Origin: Actinomycetota bacterium
GTDB lineage: Bacteria > Actinomycetota > Actinomycetes > S36-B12 > UBA10799
NCBI GenBank assembly: GCA_030837445.1
Contig: JAUPKM010000131.1
Coordinates: 1-6,040, forward strand
Direction of reading: 5' to 3'
DNA length: 6,040 nt
Notes under the pieces: generated by a model
The model's input: only the letters and a program-made list of their open reading frames with translations
Told to the model about the DNA's origin: nothing
The model's database searches: none
Made by a program: the position numbers and the translations under genes
Shown: one piece after another, positions 1 to 5,248 of the stretch
Position numbering within the stretch: the first letter of the stretch is position 1
Layout: each line of letters starts with the position of its first letter

Positions 1-132
1 CCTTTCGGTGATCTCCACCTGCGCACCGGGCTCGTCCAGTCCGTATTTCTTACGCAGGGCGCTGGGCAGCGCCAGCAACCCGCGTGACTGTAGTGCGACG
101 AACTCGTGGGACAGTTCAACGGCCTCGCTCAT
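1..132 (-). CDS. AbrB/MazE/SpoVT-like DNA-binding protein, N-terminal part (runs off left edge)
   Basis: Reading the minus strand from the ATG at 130-132 gives 44 open codons up to the window edge. Residues about 12-44 fit the swapped-hairpin AbrB/MazE/SpoVT fold: a first strand (FVALQS), then RGLLALPSALRKKYGL, with the family's R-G-x-x-x-L-P-x-x-x-R-K-x-x-G-L spacing, then the charged second strand QVEITER. Proteins with this domain are DNA-binding dimers, either antitoxins that repress their own toxin-antitoxin operon (VapB, MazE) or global regulators. The C-terminus and next gene lie outside the window, so a partner toxin (for example a PIN-domain nuclease) cannot be confirmed. The ATG is 60 bp after the livF stop and in the same frame as livF; no other start lies between them. 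No Shine-Dalgarno precedes the ATG. The fold call is fairly secure; the biological role is open. Confidence 0.72.
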   Translation of the reverse strand, partial: MSEAVELSHEFVALQSRGLLALPSALRKKYGLDEPGAQVEITER

Positions 133-138
133 GACAGC

Positions 139-144
139 AGTATG
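139..144 (-). promoter_or_regulatory. Possible -10 element for leaderless AbrB-like gene
   Basis: The minus strand reads CATACT six bases before the ATG of the AbrB-like gene, close to the TATAAT consensus. This spacing would put the transcription start at or next to the ATG, giving a leaderless mRNA, a common arrangement in actinobacteria and consistent with the missing ribosome binding site. No good -35 is visible at 17-18 bp; the hexamer there is TGCAGG. The gene may equally be read through from livF. Confidence 0.3.
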
Positions 145-192
145 GGCCGTAATCCAGCGTCCCTGCAGCGCAGCCCCGCCTGCCCCATCGCG

Positions 193-1044
193 TCAGGTCT
201 TGGCGAGGGTGCCGAGGTAGAGCTCGATCACCTTCGGGTCATTGGCAAGCGCCGCGCCCGTGCCGGTGTAGGCATTGCGACCCTGGTCCAGGACGTAGCC
301 GCGGTCCACGATCTGCAGACAGCGGGCAGCGTTCTGCTCGACCATGATCACTGTCACGCCAGCCTTATTGATTTCCCTGACCCGCACGAAAGCGTCGTCG
401 GTCAACACGGGGGAGAGGCCGGCGCTGGGTTCGTCGAGCAGCAGCACGGCCGGATCCATCATCAGCGCGCGTCCCATCGCGACCATCTGACGTTCCCCAC
501 CGGAGAGGCTGCCGGCACGCTGCTTGCGACGGTCGGACAATGCCGGGAACAGTCCCGAAACGAACTCGAACCGCTCAGTAAACACCTTGGGTCGCTGGTA
601 GCAGCCCATCTGCAGGTTTTCCTCGATCGTCAACGACGGGAAGACGTTGTTGGTCTGCGGGACGAAGCCGATACCGCGCTGCACCAACTGGTCGGCCCGC
701 ATGTTGGTGATGTCGTCACCGCCCAGGGTGACCTTGCCGGCACTCACTTTGACGAGCCCGAACAGCGCCTTCAGCAGGGTGGACTTCCCGGCGCCGTTGG
801 GTCCGATGATCCCGACCAACTCGCCCTGCTGGGCGTACAGGTCGGCCCCGTTGACGATGTTCACACCGGGGATGTAGCCGGCGACGACCTCGTCCATCCG
901 GACGACCGCGCCGGAGGCGGCGTTCAGGTGGGCGCCGCGGTCCTGGTGCGCGGTGGAAGCGTGATGGTGACCGCCGCGTTGCGCTGCGTCCAAATCGATT
1001 TCGCGCTCGAACTCCCCGGCGTCGTCGGGGGAGACCTCCACCAT
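193..1044 (-). CDS. livF: LivF-type ABC transporter ATP-binding protein
   Basis: A 283-residue nucleotide-binding subunit of a branched-chain amino acid type importer; it hydrolyses ATP at the cytoplasmic face of the LivH/LivM permeases, pairing with LivG. Visible motifs: Walker A GPNGAGKST (81-89), Q-loop VPQ (Q130), signature LSGGE (180-184), Walker B VLLLDEP (200-206), D-loop SAGLSP. The switch histidine is replaced by glutamine (VEQNA, Q237), which is usual for LivF and separates it from LivG. The C-terminus (IELYLG) is also LivF-like. The family is normally about 235 residues; this one has about 45 extra N-terminal residues, polar, with a His-His-His run at 26-28. The start at 1042-1044 is chosen because GGAG motifs precede it at 5 and 11 nt, whereas internal Met50 has no Shine-Dalgarno. 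It starts 2 bp after the livG stop. Exact substrate is not readable. Confidence 0.93.
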   Translation of the reverse strand: MVEVSPDDAGEFEREIDLDAAQRGGHHHASTAHQDRGAHLNAASGAVVRMDEVVAGYIPGVNIVNGADLYAQQGELVGIIGPNGAGKSTLLKALFGLVKVSAGKVTLGGDDITNMRADQLVQRGIGFVPQTNNVFPSLTIEENLQMGCYQRPKVFTERFEFVSGLFPALSDRRKQRAGSLSGGERQMVAMGRALMMDPAVLLLDEPSAGLSPVLTDDAFVRVREINKAGVTVIMVEQNAARCLQIVDRGYVLDQGRNAYTGTGAALANDPKVIELYLGTLAKT

Positions 1045-1046
1045 GG

Positions 1047-2033
1047 CTACTCCATCTCCGTGTAGCTCAGCGCTTCACCAGTCGCAGTCAGCGCCTTGTC
1101 GTGGTGGGCGCCGAGGTAGGCCTCGATGACCGCCGGATTGGCCATCACCGCCTCGGGTGGCCCCTCGGCGATCACCCGACCCTGACCCATCACGATCACC
1201 CAGTCACTGATGTCACGGACTACATCCATGTCGTGCTCGACGAAGACTACCGACATACCCTGCTCGCGCAGATCCTTGATGTGACCCAGCAGCGACTGCG
1301 TCAAGGCCGGATTGACCCCGGCCATCGGCTCGTCCAGCATCACCAGATCGGGGTCGCTCATCAACGCCCGAGCCATCTCCAGCAGTTTGCGCTGGCCGCC
1401 AGAGAGGGACCCGGCGAAGTCTGTCCGTTTGGCGTCCAGTTGGAACCGGGTGAGCAGACCGTCGGCCTTGGCCTCGATCGAGGACTCCTGGGAACGCCAG
1501 AACGCCGGGATGAGGGCGGCCAGAAACCGCTCACCGGTCTGGCCGGTGGCGCCAAGGCACATGTTGTCGATCACCTTCAGGCGGCTCAGGGCCTTGGTCA
1601 ACTGGAAGGTGCGCACCATTCCCAACCGCGCCACCTTGTAGGCCGGCTTCCCGGCGAGTTCGATGTTGTTGAACCGCCACTGGCCCTCCTGCGGCTGGTC
1701 AAAGCCGGTCAACAGGTTGAAGAAGGTGGTCTTACCGGCGCCGTTGGGTCCGACCAGGGCGGTGATGGCGCCGCGCTGGATCTCGACGTGCTCGACGTCG
1801 ACCGCGACCAACCCGCCGAATCGGCGGACGACGCCGTCGGCGATCAGGATGGCGTCGGGCTTGGCGACGCCCGGCTCGTGCGCGACCCCCGCGAGGGCCA
1901 CCATCGCGCGTCGTTTGCCGGCCGGCAACTCACCGGGTGCGACCGGGCTGCCGGGCAGGGGCGTGCCGACCGCAGGAGCAGCAGCGTCAGCCGCAGACGC
2001 GCGCGGCGACACCGGCACGGGGCTATCGGGCAT
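1047..2033 (-). CDS. livG: LivG-type ABC transporter ATP-binding protein
   Basis: A 328-residue ATPase subunit of the same importer. Motifs: Walker A GPNGAGKTT (95-103), the LivG-typical VRTFQ Q-loop (Q144), signature LSGGQ (210-214), Walker B VMLDEP (231-236), D-loop MAGVNP, and an intact H-loop EHDM (H267). The ATPase core begins near residue 61 (ILIADGVVRRFGG). Before it lies an Ala/Pro-rich, probably disordered segment with a basic patch (GKRRA, 39-43), and after the usual YLG end there are about 20 more residues. The family is usually about 255-260 residues, so the protein is long at both ends. The start at 2031-2033 overlaps the end of livM by 11 bp and has a strong AGAAGGAG upstream; internal Met44 would remove much of the extension and cannot be fully excluded. 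Function assignment is firm; substrate is not. Confidence 0.93.
   Translation of the reverse strand: MPDSPVPVSPRASAADAAAPAVGTPLPGSPVAPGELPAGKRRAMVALAGVAHEPGVAKPDAILIADGVVRRFGGLVAVDVEHVEIQRGAITALVGPNGAGKTTFFNLLTGFDQPQEGQWRFNNIELAGKPAYKVARLGMVRTFQLTKALSRLKVIDNMCLGATGQTGERFLAALIPAFWRSQESSIEAKADGLLTRFQLDAKRTDFAGSLSGGQRKLLEMARALMSDPDLVMLDEPMAGVNPALTQSLLGHIKDLREQGMSVVFVEHDMDVVRDISDWVIVMGQGRVIAEGPPEAVMANPAVIEAYLGAHHDKALTATGEALSYTEME
1050..1059 (-). promoter_or_regulatory. Ribosome binding site of livF (inside livG end)
   Basis: The minus strand reads GGAGATGGAG here, two GGAG cores lying 11 and 5 nt before the livF ATG. The site is embedded in the last codons of livG, so livF translation is probably coupled to livG termination. 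It supports the long livF start with the N-terminal extension. Confidence 0.7.
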
Positions 2034-3006
2034 CGAGCGCCAACTCCTTCTTGTCGCCGAGGATCCCTTGTGGCCGATAGATCATCAGCAGCATCAGCGA
2101 GGCACCGAGGATCCAGTAGCGCACCTGACCGACCTGGTCGCTGCGGATGAAGCTGATGGTGCCATCCTGCACAGCCCCGGCCAACGCGCCGTCGATGAAC
2201 ACCAGCAGGAACCAGAACACGATTGCGCCGAGCACCGGCCCGAGCACCCGGCCGGCACCACCCAGGATCAGCACCGCGTAGGCAAAGAAGGTCAGGTCGG
2301 TGGCGAAGAAGTCCGGTTGCACCGACTGGAACGCGACCGCGGCGACAAAGCCACCGAAGCAGCCGAGCACGCCGCCCAGGATCAGCGATTGCATCTTGTA
2401 GAAGTAGACGTTCTTGCCGAGGCTGCGGACCGCGTCCTCGTCTTCCCGGATTGCCTTGATCACGCGACCCCACGGGGCACGCATCAGCAGGAACACGAGA
2501 ACGCAGCAGGCAGCCACCAGCAGCCAACCGATGGTGACGACCCACAGATCGTTCGCGCTGAGGTCGATCGGGCCCATTTTCAGCGGCTGCGAGTACGGCG
2601 ACAATTCGTAGAACTCGTCGGCGAACTTGTTGAGGCCGTCGGAGCCGCCGAAGATCTCACGGAAGGTTACCGAGCGCACCAACAACCGGATGATCTCGGC
2701 TGCGGCGATGGTGACGATCGCCAGGTAGTCGGCCCGCAGTCGGAGCGTCGGCAGACCGAGCAGCAGCGCCAACAGCACGGCGGCGACGATGCCGACGATG
2801 ATGCCGATCCAGAGCGGCAACCCGAGGAAGACGATGGTGACGCCGAGGCCATAGGCGGCAACCGCGAGGAAGCCTGCCTGCCCGAAGTTGAGCAGGCCTG
2901 TGTACCCGAAGTGCACGTTCAGGCCGATCGCAGCCAGCGCGAAGATCACTGCCTGCACACCCAAACCCTGGGTGATGGCCTGGCTGAAGATGTTTCCCCA
3001 GTCCAT
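2023..3006 (-). CDS. livM: LivM-type branched-chain amino acid ABC permease
   Basis: A 327-residue polytopic membrane protein of the BPD_transp_2 family; with LivH it forms the translocation path of the importer. LivM landmarks appear in order: GYTGLLNFGQAGF (34-46), LPTLRLRADYLAIVTIAAAE (85-104), GGSDGLN (120-126), the cytoplasmic EAA-type loop WGRVIKAIREDEDAV (179-193) that contacts the ATPases, a Gly-rich late segment (ILGGAGRVLGPVLGA), and the C-terminal RPQGILG. Several long hydrophobic stretches (about 18-33, 43-62, 65-84, 94-110, 155-174, and three or more later) fit the expected number of membrane spans. Length is ordinary. ATG at 3004-3006 follows GAGGGGG with 7-nt spacing, 13 bp after the livH stop. 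The 3' end overlaps livG by 11 bp. Confidence 0.94.
   Translation of the reverse strand: MDWGNIFSQAITQGLGVQAVIFALAAIGLNVHFGYTGLLNFGQAGFLAVAAYGLGVTIVFLGLPLWIGIIVGIVAAVLLALLLGLPTLRLRADYLAIVTIAAAEIIRLLVRSVTFREIFGGSDGLNKFADEFYELSPYSQPLKMGPIDLSANDLWVVTIGWLLVAACCVLVFLLMRAPWGRVIKAIREDEDAVRSLGKNVYFYKMQSLILGGVLGCFGGFVAAVAFQSVQPDFFATDLTFFAYAVLILGGAGRVLGPVLGAIVFWFLLVFIDGALAGAVQDGTISFIRSDQVGQVRYWILGASLMLLMIYRPQGILGDKKELALDAR
2044..2051 (-). promoter_or_regulatory. Ribosome binding site of livG (inside livM end)
   Basis: AGAAGGAG on the minus strand, 10 nt before the livG ATG and inside the last livM codons. The spacing is slightly long, but the match to anti-Shine-Dalgarno is strong and favours the long start, and therefore a real N-terminal extension. 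Confidence 0.65.
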
Positions 3007-3013
3007 GTCCGCG

Positions 3014-3020
3014 CCCCCTC
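3014..3020 (-). promoter_or_regulatory. Ribosome binding site of livM
   Basis: GAGGGGG on the minus strand, 7 nt before the livM ATG. Its first base is also the last base of the livH stop codon (TAG, 3020-3022), so ribosomes terminating on livH are positioned to reinitiate on livM. Confidence 0.6.
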
Positions 3021-4333
3021 TACCCGACCCGCTCGCGTCGACCGAGGATGCCCTGCGGTCTGACGAGGAGGATGAGAATGAGAATGACCAGTGCGCCCAC
3101 GTTCTTCAACTCGGGCGGAACGAACAGGGTGGATAGCTGAATCATCAGTCCCACGATCAGCGAGCCCACCAATGCCCCGAAGGCTGTGCCGAGTCCTCCC
3201 AGGGTGACGCCGGCGAACACGAGGAGCAGCATCGAGAAGCCCTCCAGCCAGTTCACGCCGTTGCTCAGGCTGTAGAGGATGCCGGCCAGCGCGGCGAGCC
3301 CGGCGCCGAGGATCCACACCTGGTTGATGACCCGCTCGACGTCGATCCCGGAGGCGCTCGCCAGCGCCGGATTGTCGGAGATCGCGCGACTCGCCTTGCC
3401 GCTCTTGGTGCGCAGCAACCAATAGGCGGTCGCAAGCAGGAACAGCAGTGCCACCACGGCACCGACCGCAGCCTTCGGGGTGATCACGATCGGGCCCAGC
3501 TCGATTCCCGGCTGGCCACTGAAGGACGCGTATTGTCGAGTCGAGCCGCCGAAGAAGAACAGGTAGACGTACCGCACCAGGATGCCGAAACCGATCGAGA
3601 CCACCAGCATCGCAATCAGGCCGGTGCCCCGGCGGCGCAGGTTGCGCCACAGCAGTCGGTCCTGCAGGGCACCGGCGATTCCACAGACCACAACCGCCGC
3701 TGCAGCGGCGAACACGAACGGCCAACCCAGGATGTTGTTGAAGAAGTACGCCGCCAACGCGCCGAGGGTGATCAACTCGCCGTGGGAGAAGTTCGTGAGG
3801 CCGGTCGTGCCGTAGACCAGGGAGAGTCCGATAGCTGCCAACGCGATGATCAGGCCGAATAGCAGGCCGTCGACGGTGAGCTGCAGCGCCTGATTGGACG
3901 AGGGCTGGTCGCCTTCGTCTGGACCGGTTCCGCTGGAGGTGGGGAATAGCACCGATGAGGTTCGACCGGTGAAGACATCCACGGTCCGGCTGGATTGGCT
4001 GGTGTTGCGCAGGCTTACCCCCGGCGGCAGGGTCTGCTGATCGAGGCTCACGGTGTATTCGCCACCGGTCGGCAATGGGACTTCCCAGACCCCCACCTTG
4101 TTGGTGCTGACGGTCTTTGTGAAGGCGCCCTCGACGGTGGTCTTACCGTTGACGGTGAGGTCCTCGGCGTTGGTCACCGTGATTTTCACACCAGCCACCG
4201 GCTGCTTGTCCGGGCCGATGATGAGGCCCTTGATTGCAGTGGGCCCGTCGGCAGCCATCGCCGGGGTCGCACCCACCAGGACACAGAGGGCAGCCAGCAG
4301 GGCGCCCACGACCGCGGCGATGCGTGCTCGCAC
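3020..4333 (-). CDS. livH: LivH-type ABC permease with exported N-terminal beta-sandwich domain
   Basis: A 437-residue permease, about 130-150 residues longer than ordinary LivH (about 290-310). Order: signal peptide (1-27; MRAR, hydrophobic core, ATPAMA then A), a domain at about 30-130 resembling carboxypeptidase-regulatory/Cna-B folds (IKGLIIGPDKQPVAGVKITV, then GVWEVPLPTGGEYTVSL and TLPPGV), a Ser/Thr/Gly/Pro linker (131-148), then the permease. The permease shows GTTGLTNFSHGE (175-186), GTGLIAMLVVSIGFGILVR (236-254), a cytoplasmic EAA-type loop (about 308-330) and C-terminal RPQGILG. Counting spans back from the basic loop RLLWRNLRRR (226-235), assumed cytoplasmic, puts the segment before the first permease helix outside the cell, in agreement with the signal peptide. 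GTG start at 4331-4333 has GGGAGGAG 6 nt upstream. It is the first gene of the liv cassette, after a 147-bp gap. Permease identity is firm; the added domain's function is unknown. Confidence 0.92.
   Translation of the reverse strand: MRARIAAVVGALLAALCVLVGATPAMAADGPTAIKGLIIGPDKQPVAGVKITVTNAEDLTVNGKTTVEGAFTKTVSTNKVGVWEVPLPTGGEYTVSLDQQTLPPGVSLRNTSQSSRTVDVFTGRTSSVLFPTSSGTGPDEGDQPSSNQALQLTVDGLLFGLIIALAAIGLSLVYGTTGLTNFSHGELITLGALAAYFFNNILGWPFVFAAAAAVVVCGIAGALQDRLLWRNLRRRGTGLIAMLVVSIGFGILVRYVYLFFFGGSTRQYASFSGQPGIELGPIVITPKAAVGAVVALLFLLATAYWLLRTKSGKASRAISDNPALASASGIDVERVINQVWILGAGLAALAGILYSLSNGVNWLEGFSMLLLVFAGVTLGGLGTAFGALVGSLIVGLMIQLSTLFVPPELKNVGALVILILILLVRPQGILGRRERVG
3890..4252 (-). other. Extracytoplasmic domain plus linker fused to LivH (residues 28-148)
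   Basis: The segment is strand-rich, with no hydrophobic helix and no cysteine. The pattern I-x-G-x-V/I...PVAGVxIxV...G-x-W-x-V-x-L-P-x-G-G-x-Y-x-V-x-L-D...LPxGV is typical of carboxypeptidase-regulatory-like and Cna-B/SdrD-B-like beta-sandwich domains of exported proteins. Such domains usually mediate folding, spacing or protein contacts rather than catalysis. Here the domain would sit on the outer face of the permease, near the docking site of the substrate-binding protein. Fold assignment is by eye only. Confidence 0.7.
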
Positions 4334-4339
4334 CGGGTG

Positions 4340-4347
4340 CTCCTCCC
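4340..4347 (-). promoter_or_regulatory. Ribosome binding site of livH
   Basis: GGGAGGAG on the minus strand, 6 nt before the GTG start codon. This near-ideal site fixes the livH start, and so the signal peptide and exported domain belong to the protein as translated. Confidence 0.8.
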
Positions 4348-4353
4348 GCCGAC

Positions 4354-4378
4354 ACGCGCGACAGTGTCAGTCGCGCGT
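4354..4378. promoter_or_regulatory. Perfect 9-7-9 dyad upstream of livH (operator or leader hairpin)
   Basis: ACGCGCGAC at 4354-4362 is exactly inverted as GTCGCGCGT at 4370-4378, around the 7-base centre AGTGTCA. A second, nested inverted repeat GACAC (4351-4355) / GTGTC (4364-4368) shares its bases. The dyad lies 6 bp upstream of the livH Shine-Dalgarno and just downstream of the best -10 candidate. This suits either a repressor operator at +1 to +25 or a GC-rich hairpin in the mRNA leader. The regulator is unknown. Confidence 0.6.
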
Positions 4379-4383
4379 TGGAG

Positions 4384-4412
4384 AGCATAGTGCGGGGGTC
4401 GGACGTTGCGCA
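4384..4412 (-). promoter_or_regulatory. Candidate promoter of the liv cassette
   Basis: TATGCT (4384-4389, minus strand) fits a TAnnnT -10; 17 bp upstream is TGCGCA (4407-4412), a weak -35. The predicted start would fall near 4377, at the edge of the dyad. An alternative is the better -35 TTGTCA (4435-4440) with 18-bp spacing to a poor -10 TACCTG (4411-4416). Assigned by eye. Confidence 0.38.
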
Positions 4413-4471
4413 GGTAGCCGCACCGACACGCCCGTGACAAATACCGGACGTCCAGCTCGAGCCCGACCGAG

Positions 4472-4488
4472 GCGGCTGCTTCAGCCGC
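4472..4488 (-). terminator. Short GC-rich hairpin across the dprE2 stop codon
   Basis: GCGGCTG (4472-4478) and CAGCCGC (4482-4488) form a perfect 7-bp stem with a 3-base loop, covering the dprE2 TGA. It lies at the end of the dprE1-dprE2 unit, as a terminator might. There is no U-rich tract after it, so it would be a tailless terminator, an mRNA 3'-end structure, or nothing. Confidence 0.35.
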
Positions 4489-5248
4489 GGGCGCTCACCT
4501 TGCGAAAGACCGGGCGAGGGAGCGCTTTCATCGTCCCCATCACTGCACGCAGCACCGGCGGCGAGTACGCCACCGGCTTCCCCGCCCGCCAGGCCTTGAC
4601 CGTGTCCTGGGCGACTTCGTCGGCGGTGGTCGAGAACGGTGCCTCCGTGAGACCCTCAGTCATCCTGGTCCGGACGAACCCAGGCCGCACCACCAGAACC
4701 TCGATGCCGGTATCCACGAGTGAGTCGCCGAGCCCCTGGCAGAGGGAATCCAGGCCGGCCTTGCTGGATCCGTAGACGAAATTGCTGGCGCGGGCACGGT
4801 CGCCGGCAACCGACGACAGCACGATCAACGAGCCGTGGCCCTGCTTGCCCATCAGCGCAGCCAGGTGCAGGGTCGCACTGCCGGCCCCCACGTAGTTCGT
4901 GAGCATCACCGGCACCGCAAGGTTTGGGTCGTCATTGATAGCCGCCTGGTCGCCGAGCACCCCAAAGGCGACGATTGCGACATCAACATCGCCACCGTCG
5001 AACACCTCGGCCAACGCCTGCTCGTGGCCACTGAAGTCCTCCGCGACGAAGGAGGCCGTCTCCACCGTCGACATCGGCATCGCTGCCTGGGTCGCGGCCT
5101 TCGCTGCCTCGAGGCGGTCACCGGGACGACCCGCCAGGATCACCCGGCTGAGACGCTCGGTCGGTAGGGCGGCCAGGATGGCCAGCCCGATCTCGGACGT
5201 TCCGCCCAGGAGAAGCACAGATTGGGGTTGTTTGACTGCGTTGATCAC
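4481..5248 (-). CDS. dprE2: Decaprenylphospho-beta-D-erythro-pentofuranosid-2-ulose 2-reductase (DprE2)
   Basis: Short-chain dehydrogenase/reductase of 255 residues, about the same length as M. tuberculosis DprE2 (Rv3791). It reduces the 2-keto intermediate made by DprE1 with NAD(P)H, giving decaprenyl-phosphoryl-arabinose, the donor for cell-wall arabinan. Seen: the DprE2-style nucleotide motif LLLGGTSEIGLAI (12-24), replacing the usual TGxxxGxG; GGDVDVAIVAFGVLGD (85-100), nearly identical to what I recall of the mycobacterial protein; Asn118; catalytic serine in LSSVAGDR (145/146); YGSSK (Tyr159, Lys163); RPGFVRTRM (188-196); and the C-terminal ALPRPVFRK. The GTG start overlaps the dprE1 stop by 4 nt and has GGAGG 8 nt upstream. 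In M. tuberculosis the next gene is aftA; here it is the liv cassette. Identification is strong. Confidence 0.92.
   Translation of the reverse strand: MINAVKQPQSVLLLGGTSEIGLAILAALPTERLSRVILAGRPGDRLEAAKAATQAAMPMSTVETASFVAEDFSGHEQALAEVFDGGDVDVAIVAFGVLGDQAAINDDPNLAVPVMLTNYVGAGSATLHLAALMGKQGHGSLIVLSSVAGDRARASNFVYGSSKAGLDSLCQGLGDSLVDTGIEVLVVRPGFVRTRMTEGLTEAPFSTTADEVAQDTVKAWRAGKPVAYSPPVLRAVMGTMKALPRPVFRKVSARG

Larger units (their letters stand above)
4349..4431. repeat. 9-bp direct repeat in the liv upstream region
   Basis: CCGACACGC occurs at 4349-4357 and again at 4423-4431 (GCGTGTCGG on the coding strand). The livH-proximal copy overlaps the left arm of the 25-bp dyad; the distal copy lies just downstream of the TTGTCA -35-like hexamer. 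A shorter direct repeat CGGACGT (4400-4406 and 4445-4451) is in the same region. These could be binding sites for one regulator, but chance matches in GC-rich DNA are possible. Confidence 0.35.

Noticed and set aside
133..195. Intrinsic terminator after livF
   Set aside because: Only a CTGCAG palindrome (163-168) is present; no stable stem with a U-rich tail could be found in the gap.
895..897. Met50 as the true start of livF
   Set aside because: No Shine-Dalgarno precedes it, while the upstream ATG has two GGAG motifs and sits 2 bp after the livG stop.
106..1065. Long plus-strand open frame (319 codons) opposite livF
   Set aside because: It mirrors livF in GC-rich DNA, resembles no family, is rich in His/Gln/Asp/Val typical of antisense reading, and the minus-strand frame has every ABC ATPase motif.
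1101..3063. Long plus-strand open frames (349 and 466 codons) opposite livG and livM
   Set aside because: They are antisense shadows of well-conserved genes; translations are low-complexity (Gln, His, Glu, Arg) without recognisable domains or plausible ribosome binding sites.
4283..4333. Lipoprotein signal (lipobox) in LivH at Cys17
   Set aside because: The residue before the cysteine is Leu and the preceding residues do not match [LVI]-[AST]-[GAS]-C; an ordinary ATPAMA-A signal peptidase I site follows.
193..4333. Urea transporter (UrtBCDE) instead of Liv
   Set aside because: The long N-terminus of LivH recalls UrtB, but LivF has GPNGAGKST rather than the GRNGVGKTT I associate with UrtE, and the permease motifs are closer to LivH/LivM. 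Substrate is still not proven.
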